From Emcibacter sp048269205 (GTDB taxonomy: Bacteria; Pseudomonadota; Alphaproteobacteria; Sphingomonadales; Emcibacteraceae), in contig NZ_JBLXJC010000002.1 in the NCBI RefSeq assembly GCF_048269205.1, forward strand, positions 1-64,000: 64,000 nt of DNA. The letters run 5' to 3'. The notes under the pieces were generated by a model. The model was given only the letters and a program-made list of their open reading frames with translations, ran no database searches and was not told where the DNA came from. The translations under genes were made by a program, and so were the position numbers. Positions 36,171 through 44,449 of the stretch are shown here, in pieces; position 1 is the stretch's first letter, and each line of letters begins with the position of its first letter.

Positions 36171-37550
36171 TCAGGACGCTTTCTTTTCTTCCGCCGCCCT
36201 GGCATCCCGCTCATCCTTCAGGCTTTCCGCAATCAGGAAAGCGAGTTCCAGGCTCTGACTGGCGTTGAGACGCGGATCACAATGGGTGTGATAGCGGTCC
36301 GCGAGCTTTTCGTCAGTGATGGCCTCGGCGCCGCCTGTGCACTCGGTCACATTCTGGCCGGTCATCTCGAAATGAACGCCACCCGCATAGGTGCCTTCCG
36401 CCTTATGGGCTTCGAAGAACTTGCGCACTTCCTTCAGCACCCGGTCAAAAGGACGGGTCTTGTAGCCGCTGGTGGACTTGATGGTATTGCCGTGCATGGG
36501 ATCACAGGACCAGACCACGGTGCGGCCTTCTTCCTTGATCCGGCGGATCACCGGCGGCAACTTGTCTTCCACAATATCAGAGCCCATGCGACAAATCAGG
36601 GTAATGCGCCCGGCTTCATCCTGCGGGTTGAGTTTGTCCAGAATCCGGATCAGTTCATCCATGTCGGTTGTCGGCCCCACTTTCAGGCCGAGCGGATTGC
36701 CAATGCCGGAGAGAAAATCCACATGAGCCTCGTCAATCAGGCGGGTGCGATCACCAATCCACAGCATATGGCCGGAGGTGTCATACCACTGGCCGGTAGT
36801 GCTGTCGGTGCGGGTCATGGCTTCTTCATACCACAGAAGCAGAGCTTCGTGAGAAACATAGAAGTCGGTTCCCTGCAACTGGGGAATACCCGCATTGATG
36901 CCGCAGGCTTCCATGAAGCGCAGTGCCTCGTCAATACGATCGGCCATATCCTGATAGCGTTCCGCCGCCGGGCTGTGGGAGACGAAATCCAGGTTCCACT
37001 GATGCACCTTGTGCAAATTGGCATATCCGCCCTGGGCGAAAGCGCGCAGCAGGTTCAGTGTCGCCGCCGCCTGGCTGTAGGCCCGGAGCATGCGTTTCGG
37101 ATCCGGGATACGGGATTCGGGTGTGAAGTCGATGCCATTGATGATATCACCGCGGTAGCTGGGCAGTTCCACATCGCCCTGCTTTTCCATGTCAGCACTA
37201 CGCGGTTTGGCAAACTGGCCGGCCATGCGGCCCACCTTGACCACCGGGCAACTTGCCGCAAAGGTCAGGGCCACGGACATCTGCATCAGCACTCGGAAAG
37301 TATCCCGGATATTGTCGGCGCGGAACTCCGCAAAGCTTTCGGCGCAGTCGCCGCCCTGCAGCAGAAAGGCCTTGCCTGCCGCCACATCGGCCAGCTGGTC
37401 CTTCAGTCGGCGGGCTTCACCGGCAAAAACCAGCGGCGGGGATTTTTTCAGCTCAGCTTCAACAGCCTCCAGTTCCGCCTGATCGGGATACTCCGGAACC
37501 TGCCGGATCGGCTTTGATCTCCAGCTGTCAGGTGTCCAGTTCTTGGTCAT
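36171..37550 (-). CDS. aroG: class II DAHP synthase
   Basis: The 459-residue protein matches the plant-like/type II 3-deoxy-7-phosphoheptulonate synthase family, the first step of the shikimate pathway. Signature segments are MTKNWTPDSWRSKPI, FLLQGGDCAESFAEF, MAGQFAKPRSAD, LWIGDRTR and VVWSCDPMHGNTIKS. The ATG at 37550 gives the family N terminus, with GGAA ahead of it; an ATG four codons earlier is possible. The label aroG is the usual one for this class in alphaproteobacteria, although the protein is not homologous to E. coli AroG. Confidence 0.95.
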   Translation of the reverse strand: MTKNWTPDSWRSKPIRQVPEYPDQAELEAVEAELKKSPPLVFAGEARRLKDQLADVAAGKAFLLQGGDCAESFAEFRADNIRDTFRVLMQMSVALTFAASCPVVKVGRMAGQFAKPRSADMEKQGDVELPSYRGDIINGIDFTPESRIPDPKRMLRAYSQAAATLNLLRAFAQGGYANLHKVHQWNLDFVSHSPAAERYQDMADRIDEALRFMEACGINAGIPQLQGTDFYVSHEALLLWYEEAMTRTDSTTGQWYDTSGHMLWIGDRTRLIDEAHVDFLSGIGNPLGLKVGPTTDMDELIRILDKLNPQDEAGRITLICRMGSDIVEDKLPPVIRRIKEEGRTVVWSCDPMHGNTIKSTSGYKTRPFDRVLKEVRKFFEAHKAEGTYAGGVHFEMTGQNVTECTGGAEAITDEKLADRYHTHCDPRLNASQSLELAFLIAESLKDERDARAAEEKKAS

Positions 37551-37685
37551 CTTCAATTCCATTCACATCTTCAATTAACAAAGTGGCACTTCAGAGCCAT
37601 TCATATAAGCCTCTTCGCGCCCGAATGCCAGAAGAAACCCCGCAATCAGCCAATTTTTCATGTGCCAGTCACAAACGGTTCGGGG

Positions 37686-39035
37686 TCATCGCATGAGGAC
37701 GAATTCCTCGGCCGAGGACGGGTGCACGGCAACGGTATTGTCAAACTGGGCCTTGGTGGCGCCACATTTGAGGGCAATAGCCACACCCTGGATGATTTCC
37801 GCCGCATCGGGACCGATCATATGGGCGCCGATCACTTTGTCGGTGGATTTCTGGACGATCAGCTTCATCAGCGAACGCTCTTCCTTTCCCGCCAGGGTAT
37901 ATTTCATGGCCCGGAATTCAGAGCGGAAGACCTGGATGTCATCGCCGTATTTTTCGGCTGCCTCTTCCTCGCCAAGCCCCACAGTGCCGATGGGCGGCTG
38001 GGAGAAAATAGCCGTCGGGATATAATCATAATCCACCGTGGTCGGTGTATCGTTGAACTGGGTTGCCGCCAGTGCCGCCCCTTCCTTGATGGCTACGGGA
38101 GTCAGTTGCACCCGGTCTGTCACATCGCCCACAGCGAAAATATTATCCACAGAAGTACGATAATTCTCATCGACCACGATGGCGCCGTTACGCTGCATCT
38201 CCACACCAAGCTCCTCGAGCCCCAGACCCTTTACATTAGGCACCCGGCCGGTGGCATACATCACCGCCCCGGTCTCAAGTGTGGACCCGTCCGTCAGGCT
38301 CAGGGCCACGCCGCCTTCTGTTGTGGAGATTTTGGTGACATTGGTCTCCAGACGCACATCAACGCCTTTCTTGCCCATTTCTTCATAGAGCTTGTCGCGG
38401 ATTTCCCGGTCAAAACCGCGCAAAATCTGCTCCCCCCGGTACAAAAGCGTGGTCTCCACACCAAGGCCGTTGAAGATACCGGCAAATTCCACAGCAATAT
38501 AGCCGCCGCCAACCACAGTGATTTTGTCCGGCAGGTTCTCAAGATGAAAGGCTTCGTTGGAGGAAATGGCATGCTCGATGCCCGGTACATCCGGCATCTG
38601 CGGCCAGCCGCCGGTGGCAATCAGGATTTTGTCGGCTGTGACTGTTTTCACCCCGTCGGGGCCGGTCAATTCCACGGTATGGGCGTCAAGCAGTTTCCCC
38701 CGCGCCTGGATCACCTCGACCCCGGCGTTATTCAGGGTCTGAAGATAGAGGCCATTGAGACGGTCGATTTCCTTATCCTTGTTACCCACCAGTGTGGACC
38801 AGTCGAAGGACGCCTCTTCCCGGCTCCAGCCGAAGCCGGCACTGTCCGCAAAATGACCCTTGTATTCGGAAGCATAGACGAAAAGCTTCTTCGGCACGCA
38901 GCCGCGGATGACACAGGTGCCGCCGACCCGGTAATCCTCGCACAGGCCAACTTTGGCGCCGTAGGAAGAAGCCATCCTGCTCGCCCGCACCCCGCCGGAC
39001 CCTGCCCCGATTACAAAAAAATCATAGTCAAACAT
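37686..39035 (-). CDS. gor: glutathione-disulfide reductase
   Basis: A 449-residue pyridine nucleotide-disulfide oxidoreductase. The FAD fingerprint is FFVIGAGSGGVRASRMAS, and the redox disulfide is C41/C46 in GGTCVIRGCVPKKL. The NADPH domain starts at VVGGGYIAVEFAGI, and the C-terminal base lies in TVAVHPSSAEEFV (His-Pro, Glu). It keeps glutathione reduced. Its stop is 135 nt ahead of aroG on the same strand, so co-transcription is possible. It is divergent from the YdgA-like gene. Confidence 0.95.
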   Translation of the reverse strand: MFDYDFFVIGAGSGGVRASRMASSYGAKVGLCEDYRVGGTCVIRGCVPKKLFVYASEYKGHFADSAGFGWSREEASFDWSTLVGNKDKEIDRLNGLYLQTLNNAGVEVIQARGKLLDAHTVELTGPDGVKTVTADKILIATGGWPQMPDVPGIEHAISSNEAFHLENLPDKITVVGGGYIAVEFAGIFNGLGVETTLLYRGEQILRGFDREIRDKLYEEMGKKGVDVRLETNVTKISTTEGGVALSLTDGSTLETGAVMYATGRVPNVKGLGLEELGVEMQRNGAIVVDENYRTSVDNIFAVGDVTDRVQLTPVAIKEGAALAATQFNDTPTTVDYDYIPTAIFSQPPIGTVGLGEEEAAEKYGDDIQVFRSEFRAMKYTLAGKEERSLMKLIVQKSTDKVIGAHMIGPDAAEIIQGVAIALKCGATKAQFDNTVAVHPSSAEEFVLMR

Positions 39036-39146
39036 ATCGCGTTTCCATATTTGGTTTCTGTTACCAACGATCTCTGAAGATTGGTCTTATCACAAAATTA
39101 TCAAGTGACTAAGGGCAAGATTGAGCTATAGTCACAATAATTTTAT

Positions 39147-39163
39147 CCACCCCTATGGGGTGG
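39147..39163. repeat. perfect short inverted repeat ahead of the YdgA-like gene
   Basis: CCACCCC-TAT-GGGGTGG is a perfect 7-bp inverted repeat 23 nt before the start codon, just ahead of the GGGGAA ribosome site. It could be an operator or a 5'-UTR hairpin. No T-run follows, so it is not a terminator. Confidence 0.5.
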
Positions 39164-39186
39164 AAGGTTTCAAACGGGGAATTCAT

Positions 39187-40704
39187 ATGAATAAGAAGCG
39201 CATTGTCTGGGCCTCCGCCGGAGGGGCCATTCTGGTTGTCATCTTCGGCATTCTGCCGTGGTTTTTCGGCAATATGGCACATAAGAAACTTGAAGAACAG
39301 GCGGTGGTCGTTTCAAAACTACCGGGCTATACGCTTACAATCCAGGAATATGACCAGGGTTGGTTTTCCTCCCGGGCCGTCTTCAACCTTGGCTTTGACG
39401 AACATATGCTTGAGGTGTTCGAAAAATCAGAAAATAAAGACAATATGGATCGGACAATTATGGAATTGTTCCGGCACGGTATGGTGTTCGAGACTGACAT
39501 TGCCCACGGACCGGTGACCTTCCAGGACGGCATTAACTTTGCCCTGCTCACCTCCAAATCCAATTTGCAGGATTTTGATACTGAAAGTTTTCGCATTTTC
39601 AAGGAAAATTCCCGCATTGAATATCTTCTGCAGGGATTTAGCCGTGTGACCTATTTCGGCACCATTGAAGGCACCTTTTCCAGTCCTGCATTTTCCAGCC
39701 GATTCACCAACCCGAAAGGTCAGGAAATTGTCATTGATTTTGGCGGCTTCGAGGGTGAAACAACCATGGAAGCGGATCTAAGCTATTATGACCTGGAGGC
39801 GGTCATGCCGGGGGTCACAATTTCCAGTCAGGATGGCAGTTTCACGATATGGACTATCAGAATGGAAGCCGAAGCGGAACGTCTGAATGACTATCTCTGG
39901 CTTGGTGAAGGTGAAACCAGCATGAAATCCGTTGAGTTTTCAGCGCCGGGCAAAGCCCCTTTCAACCTGGACAAGCTGAAAATTACCTATGACATGAAAA
40001 AGGAAAGCGACAAGGACCTGTCCTTTGCCCTGGCCTTTACCATTGACAAAATTGCCGGAAAAGAAAGCGCCGAAGCAACCGATGAAATCATCATCGAGGA
40101 TATCGAGCTGGATACTGTCGCACACCGGCTGGAAATCGGTGCCCTCACCGAATATGTCAAAGGCGTGCAGGAAGTCAGCAGCCTGATGTATCAGACCACT
40201 AGCCCGGAAGAACAGAAGGCCCAGGCAGAGGCCCTGGCGCAGGTCATCGGCTCTGCCGGGCAGAAGCTTCTGCTCAATTCACCGGAACTGGAAATAAAGG
40301 CGCTGGATTTCAAATTCAACGGCGGCAGCTTTGACGGTGACGGCGTGGCCAAAATCAATGCAGAGGGCCTGACCGACGCCCAGGCACTTGCCGTGCCGGA
40401 GGAACTGACCAGGCGCCTTGACCTGGACCTCACCGCCCGTTTCGACCAGCCCCTGGCCGAGGCTTTGGTCCTGATGGGCATGAAAAAGCAGATGGCCGCC
40501 AGCGGCATGGATATGAGCGCCCTGCCGCCGGAACAGGTGAAAGAGGCCGTCGGGGTGCAGACCAGCATGATGCTGCAGGTTTATGTGCAGCAGGGCCTGA
40601 TCGTTGCCGGGGAAAAGGAAAATACCTTCAAATCCCGTATCCAGATCAAGGATGGTCAGCAAATGGTCAATGGCAAGGCGATCCAGCTGCCGATGGCGCA
40701 GTAA
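39187..40704 (+). CDS. YdgA-like (DUF945) periplasmic protein
   Basis: A 505-residue protein with an N-terminal membrane anchor (IVWASAGGAILVVIFGILPWFFG) and a long, mostly beta/alpha periplasmic part. LPGYTLTIQEYDQGWFSS matches the conserved start of the DUF945/YdgA family, whose function is unknown. The C-terminal part (QKLLLNSPELEIKALDFKFN, LTDAQALAVPEELTRRLDLD) is also family-like. I chose the ATG at 39187 because GGGGAA precedes it; the frame extends 66 nt upstream without support. It converges on the TPR gene with only 3 nt between stops. Confidence 0.85.
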   Translation: MNKKRIVWASAGGAILVVIFGILPWFFGNMAHKKLEEQAVVVSKLPGYTLTIQEYDQGWFSSRAVFNLGFDEHMLEVFEKSENKDNMDRTIMELFRHGMVFETDIAHGPVTFQDGINFALLTSKSNLQDFDTESFRIFKENSRIEYLLQGFSRVTYFGTIEGTFSSPAFSSRFTNPKGQEIVIDFGGFEGETTMEADLSYYDLEAVMPGVTISSQDGSFTIWTIRMEAEAERLNDYLWLGEGETSMKSVEFSAPGKAPFNLDKLKITYDMKKESDKDLSFALAFTIDKIAGKESAEATDEIIIEDIELDTVAHRLEIGALTEYVKGVQEVSSLMYQTTSPEEQKAQAEALAQVIGSAGQKLLLNSPELEIKALDFKFNGGSFDGDGVAKINAEGLTDAQALAVPEELTRRLDLDLTARFDQPLAEALVLMGMKKQMAASGMDMSALPPEQVKEAVGVQTSMMLQVYVQQGLIVAGEKENTFKSRIQIKDGQQMVNGKAIQLPMAQ

Positions 40705-40707
40705 CCT

Positions 40708-42534
40708 TTATAGTGGCGCGATATCGCAGGGCGCCGTCACCCGGTATTGATCCGATGTAAAGGGATTGGTGCCGTGCCAGGTATAGGAGGGGAAAAACAC
40801 CTGCATCCCCTCCTCCGGCTTGATCATTTTGCGCGGGGTATTGTATTTTCCGTCGATTATCAGGTTGGCCTCGCCGAATTTCACCCAGCCCGGCCTGTCG
40901 CCGTCGTCTGTTGACTTCTTGATTTCGTCCGGCAGAGACACATAATAGGGCCCGCTGATCCAGCCCTTGGGATGCATATGATTGGTATGGAATCCCTGGC
41001 TTTTCAACCGGCAGGACCATGACCCGCTGAATTTGATGTCATGGGTCAGGCGCCGGGTCAGAGGATGGGTTTTATCCTCGGGCAAGTCGGCGATATAGCG
41101 TCGGGCAGCATCATAGACCGCGGCACGCAGCTTGCTGATCACCTCGTGTTTATTGCCATAAAGATGACCAAAGGTCTGGGTCCCGCCCCTGAGTGTCTGG
41201 TCCAGGGGCTGACGCTGCATTTTATGCAAACTCACCAGGGTTTCCAGCAGATGTTCGTTGAACTCTTCTATGGAACCATAGCCTTCCGGTACTTTAAGCT
41301 CAATTCCGCGCACGAACAGGTCGTAATTCTGCAGCCAGTGTTCCCGCTCGTCCTCCATCAGGCGCCAGCATGCCGCCCTGAGGGCCCAGATGGTCTGCTC
41401 GTCCGGATTGATCCGTTCGGCGGCCTCAAGCTGGCGTAACGCATAGTCCAGATCCCCCATGTTGATCAGCATGCGGGCGAATTCGAAATGATACTCCTCA
41501 TCATCCGTTTTTCCGGCCACAGATTTTTCATAATACCCGCGGGCAGTGTTATAATCCTTAAGCTGGTTATATGTCTTGCCGAAGGCATAGTTAAGTTCGG
41601 GAGATTCCGGGAACCTCTTGATGGCCCGCTCCAGCATCTCTAGGGATTTGTCAGGATAGCCGGCCAAATTCAGATATTCCGCATAAACCACGGGAATCTC
41701 AACCACATCGGGCCGTTGCTGCATGGCCCGTTCGTAACTGTTCAGAAATTCCCCCTGCGCTTCGGATTCCCAGATGATATTATTGAGGATCCGATGGCTT
41801 TCCATGTGGGTGGGGTCGATTTCCAGAAGCTTTTTATAAGCCTGGATCGCCTTGGGGTTATCCCCTTCCTCATGCAGGATAGCGGCATAATTCTGCCAGC
41901 TTTCAAGCTGCTGTGGGTTGCGCCGGATGACCTCCATGCAGCAGGCCTTGGCTTCCTCCAGCCGTTTTTCGGCCCGGAGCGCGCCGCCCAGGTTGTGGAT
42001 CGCCCGGGTATTATTGGGATCAAGCCGGACCGCCTGCTCATATTCGGCGATGGCCTTGTCATTCTGTTCCTGCCTGCGAAACACAAGCCCCAAAGCATTA
42101 TGATAGCGGCTGTCATTGGGGTTGAGCATTAAGGCCTCGCGCAGTTTCTTTTCCGCCTCGTCATATCGCTCCAGTGTGGTCAGCGCCAGACCCCAGTTAT
42201 AAAGCGCCTCGGCAAAGCGAGGCTCCAGCTTGACGGCCCGGGCGTAATGGGCAAGCGCCACTTCATGTTGCCCGGATCCGCTGAGGAAGTTGGCGTAATT
42301 GCTGCTGATCGCCGGATTTTTCCCGCCCAGCTTGAGCGCCTTTTCAAAATTCTCCTGTGCGGCCTTCGTATCCCCGGCCCGTTTGCACAACATGGCCAGA
42401 AAATGCAGGGCGTCGGGCTGATCCGGGTGGGAGATGAGCACCTGACGGCAGACGGCCTCGGCCTCGGCAAACCTGCCGGCCTGCTGATGCTGGATCACGC
42501 TCTGAAGCTGTTGCTGAAGGTTATTCTGAAACAT
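40708..42534 (-). CDS. TPR protein fused to a 2OG-Fe(II) oxygenase-like domain
   Basis: A 608-residue protein. Residues 1-390 are about ten tetratricopeptide repeats (for example AEALYNWGLALTTLERYDEA). Residues 500-608 match the putative 2OG-Fe(II) oxygenase family: FHTNHMHPKGWISGPYYVSLP, then FFPSYTWHGTNPF and QYRVTAPCDI. Likely iron/2-oxoglutarate ligands are among H516, H519, H521, H587 and R598. It is probably a cytoplasmic protein hydroxylase recruited through TPRs; the target is unknown. No ribosome site precedes the ATG, but a TATACA box lies 7 nt before it, so the mRNA may be leaderless. Part of its 5' end is duplicated about 950 bp upstream. Confidence 0.88.
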   Translation of the reverse strand: MFQNNLQQQLQSVIQHQQAGRFAEAEAVCRQVLISHPDQPDALHFLAMLCKRAGDTKAAQENFEKALKLGGKNPAISSNYANFLSGSGQHEVALAHYARAVKLEPRFAEALYNWGLALTTLERYDEAEKKLREALMLNPNDSRYHNALGLVFRRQEQNDKAIAEYEQAVRLDPNNTRAIHNLGGALRAEKRLEEAKACCMEVIRRNPQQLESWQNYAAILHEEGDNPKAIQAYKKLLEIDPTHMESHRILNNIIWESEAQGEFLNSYERAMQQRPDVVEIPVVYAEYLNLAGYPDKSLEMLERAIKRFPESPELNYAFGKTYNQLKDYNTARGYYEKSVAGKTDDEEYHFEFARMLINMGDLDYALRQLEAAERINPDEQTIWALRAACWRLMEDEREHWLQNYDLFVRGIELKVPEGYGSIEEFNEHLLETLVSLHKMQRQPLDQTLRGGTQTFGHLYGNKHEVISKLRAAVYDAARRYIADLPEDKTHPLTRRLTHDIKFSGSWSCRLKSQGFHTNHMHPKGWISGPYYVSLPDEIKKSTDDGDRPGWVKFGEANLIIDGKYNTPRKMIKPEEGMQVFFPSYTWHGTNPFTSDQYRVTAPCDIAPL

Positions 42535-42575
42535 GGCAAATTGTATACCATATTTCCGGAGGGAAGGAATGGGGG
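42473..42575. repeat. direct repeat copy A (5' end of the TPR gene)
   Basis: This segment holds the first 20 or so codons and the upstream region of the TPR/oxygenase gene. It is repeated in the same orientation 952 bp away. The two copies align without gaps, and 42 bp around the start codon (42522-42563) are identical. Confidence 0.85.
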
Positions 42576-42599
42576 AATTTCAGGTGTCCCCTTCAAAAC

Positions 42600-42630
42600 A
42601 CTAAAAGGGCCGCCTTACCCGGCAGCCCTT
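42600..42630 (-). terminator. terminator of the PEP-CTERM gene
   Basis: In the minus direction AAGGGCTGCC and GGCGGCCCTT pair (one G-U) around a 6-nt loop and are followed by TTTTAGTGTTTT. It lies 24 nt after the gene. Confidence 0.75.
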
Positions 42631-42653
42631 TGGGAAAATCTATAGTATGGAAA

Positions 42654-43232
42654 TTAGCCTTTGCGGCGGTAAAGTCCCAGGCCAATCAGGGACAGGGTCA
42701 GAAGACCAAGAACACCCGGCTCGGGCACTTCCGCTTCATCGGCGCCAACAGTGAAGTTAAAACCTGAAAATCTGACTGTTGAGGACGACCGACTTGCAAT
42801 CGAAGAACATTCTGAATTGTTGCAATGACCTTGTGTCGCCGCCGTAGAACCGTATAAGCCAACACTCATCACATCGCCCTGGTAGGGATCGTTAGTCTCG
42901 GAAGCCCTGAAATAAAAATTGTAAAATCCATCCATGGCGGAATTAATATCAGCACGAATATAGAAATTCACAGCGGTATCAATGGTGATTTCCATCGACC
43001 CTGCCGTAAAGGAAAACCACGAAACATCAGCAGCGCTGAAACTTCCGGAGGGAACAAGCAACTCGTCAGCCAGTTCAAATTCCAGGCTGAGCGCGTCCCC
43101 CGTGTTCATATCGATCAGGGAACAATTATCCGTACAGTCAGCAGTGATGGAAATAATTGAGGCGGAAGAGGCACTGGCGAAACCCAGTGTCAGCAAAGAC
43201 ATCAGGGCAAACAACTTCATCATATTTTTCAT
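42654..43232 (-). CDS. PEP-CTERM sorting-signal protein
   Basis: A 192-residue secreted protein. A Sec signal peptide ends near SASSAS (about residue 24). The mature part is Ser/Thr/Asn-rich with two Cys pairs and beta-type sequence. The C-terminal tripartite sorting signal is VPEPG (from about 169), a hydrophobic helix and the basic RRKG tail. Exosortase should recognise PEP, cut and pass the protein to the envelope or extracellular matrix. The window itself encodes an XrtA exosortase at 61-62.7 kb. A sigma-54-type promoter motif lies 67-82 nt upstream. The body matches no family I recognise. Confidence 0.9.
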   Translation of the reverse strand: MKNMMKLFALMSLLTLGFASASSASIISITADCTDNCSLIDMNTGDALSLEFELADELLVPSGSFSAADVSWFSFTAGSMEITIDTAVNFYIRADINSAMDGFYNFYFRASETNDPYQGDVMSVGLYGSTAATQGHCNNSECSSIASRSSSTVRFSGFNFTVGADEAEVPEPGVLGLLTLSLIGLGLYRRKG

Positions 43233-43298
43233 AACCTACACCCAAACTAAAAATACTTTACAACTTTGAAGGAAAAAATCCCATTTCGGGGCAAGTGA

Positions 43299-43314
43299 AG
43301 CAATTAATATGCCA
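43299..43314 (-). promoter_or_regulatory. sigma-54 (-24/-12) promoter of the PEP-CTERM gene
   Basis: On the minus strand TGGCAT-ATTAA-TTGCT matches the TGGCAC-N5-TTGCA consensus, with the essential GG-N10-GC spacing exact. Transcription would start near 43288 and leave a leader of about 55 nt. PEP-CTERM genes in several bacteria are known to be controlled by RpoN with the PrsK/PrsR pair. Confidence 0.65.
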
Positions 43315-43424
43315 GAATAATTATTTTCTTTGAAATCATAGGCTTAATATAAAGCAAAGTGATTTCAATGAATTAGGGGATTCTAATTGTGTAAATAATC
43401 CTGACAGATTTTGGATTGAGGAAC

Positions 43425-43527
43425 CGCCCGGCCTGCTGATACGGGATCACGGATTATAGTTGCTGCTGGAGATTATTCTGAAACATGGCAAATTGTATAC
43501 CATATTTCCGGAGGGAGGGAACGGGGG
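43425..43527 (-). pseudogene. decayed duplicate of the TPR gene 5' end (repeat copy B)
   Basis: The minus strand repeats the promoter region, ATG and first codons of the TPR/oxygenase gene (MFQNNLQQQL), but the eleventh codon is TAA. The next 30 bp still resemble codons 11-20 with many changes, and similarity then ends. It is a truncated relic, not a working gene. The upstream part, including the TATAC box, is unchanged, so a short transcript may still be made. Confidence 0.75.
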
Positions 43528-43615
43528 AAATTGAATATGATTAGCCAGTTAGATTTGATATCTTAAACTGCGACAGACATCTACTTGCGAGAATAATTTT
43601 CAAAGGAGTGTATTT

Positions 43616-44059
43616 TTGCTCGAAGCAATCAACACAATTACTTCTGTTGTAGCATTAGGCTTTTCTATAGCAGCGACTATATATGCAATTAGAATCGGCA
43701 AAGAACAAAAACGCCTTACAGTCCTGCAGATAAAAGCGGAAGAAACATCTCAGTTAGATGAGAAAAAAGCTAAATTGTCTATTTCCTTAACTGGGGGAAG
43801 TCCACAGGGGAAACTGATTATACGCAATCTAGGAAAAGCATCAGCAACTAATATCCGCTTAAAAATTGTTGAGGGACAAATTGATATTGCTAAAAGCGAT
43901 CATGAAGGCATAGTCCGATTGGATAAAATATCTCCCTCTCAAGAAGTTGAAATTAGCTCCTATTTGTACCTCGCAAACAATTCACAAATATCAATGAGCG
44001 TCTATTGGGAAGACCAATTTTCAGACACGAATAAAGATACTGTTACTTTAAAACCCTGA
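43616..44059 (+). CDS. AT-rich hypothetical protein with one N-terminal membrane helix
   Basis: A 147-residue protein. It starts at TTG, with a strong AAAGGAG seven nt upstream. An N-terminal helix (about residues 5-25) is followed by a short basic/coiled segment and a predicted beta-rich domain (KLIIRNLGKASATNIRLKI, SPSQEVEISSYLYLANN). The pattern looks like an immunoglobulin-like fold, as in small membrane proteins of unknown function. Codons end mostly in A or T, unlike the GC-rich neighbours. This suggests recent acquisition. Its location between a gene relic and a toxin-antitoxin pair supports that. No function can be assigned. Confidence 0.7.
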   Translation: MLEAINTITSVVALGFSIAATIYAIRIGKEQKRLTVLQIKAEETSQLDEKKAKLSISLTGGSPQGKLIIRNLGKASATNIRLKIVEGQIDIAKSDHEGIVRLDKISPSQEVEISSYLYLANNSQISMSVYWEDQFSDTNKDTVTLKP

Positions 44060-44068
44060 AATATCAGC

Positions 44069-44449
44069 TCAACAAACCGGCCTTACATCCGTTTTGGCGA
44101 AATCGTTACCGACATAAAGCAGCGGGATACTCCGCTCTTTCGCCAGGGCATAAGCAAAACAGTCGCCGAAGTTGAGTCCTGCCGGATGACCGCCTTTGCC
44201 CCAGGTAACGTAGGCCTGCTGCACCTGGCGCGCGACGGCGCCATCAACAGTGACGACCTCTACCCCCAACGCAGAAATCAGTTCCTCAGCCTCTTCGCCC
44301 AGTCCGCGAGCGGCGGCAACGATCAGAAGCTCGGACAGAGTGCCCGCCGATATACACAGTTCGTTGTTAGTAAGGCGGTCTGAAATCTTGTCCGCCCCCT
44401 TTTCCCCAAGCAGCAGCGCCATGATCGCGGAGGTATCGACCGCAATCAT
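44069..44449 (-). CDS. vapC: VapC-like PIN-domain toxin
   Basis: A 126-residue PIN-domain RNase. The acidic metal site comprises D5 (AVDTSA), E40 (LSELL) and D96 (NFGDCFAYALA). Free VapC toxins cleave tRNA or rRNA. The ATG overlaps the antitoxin stop by 4 nt, so the pair is translationally coupled, with the antitoxin made first. The acidic core is intact, so it is probably active. Confidence 0.92.
   Translation of the reverse strand: MIAVDTSAIMALLLGEKGADKISDRLTNNELCISAGTLSELLIVAAARGLGEEAEELISALGVEVVTVDGAVARQVQQAYVTWGKGGHPAGLNFGDCFAYALAKERSIPLLYVGNDFAKTDVRPVC

Noticed and set aside
43425..43527. Second working copy of the TPR gene
   Set aside because: A stop at codon 11 and loss of similarity after about 20 codons show that it is a relic.
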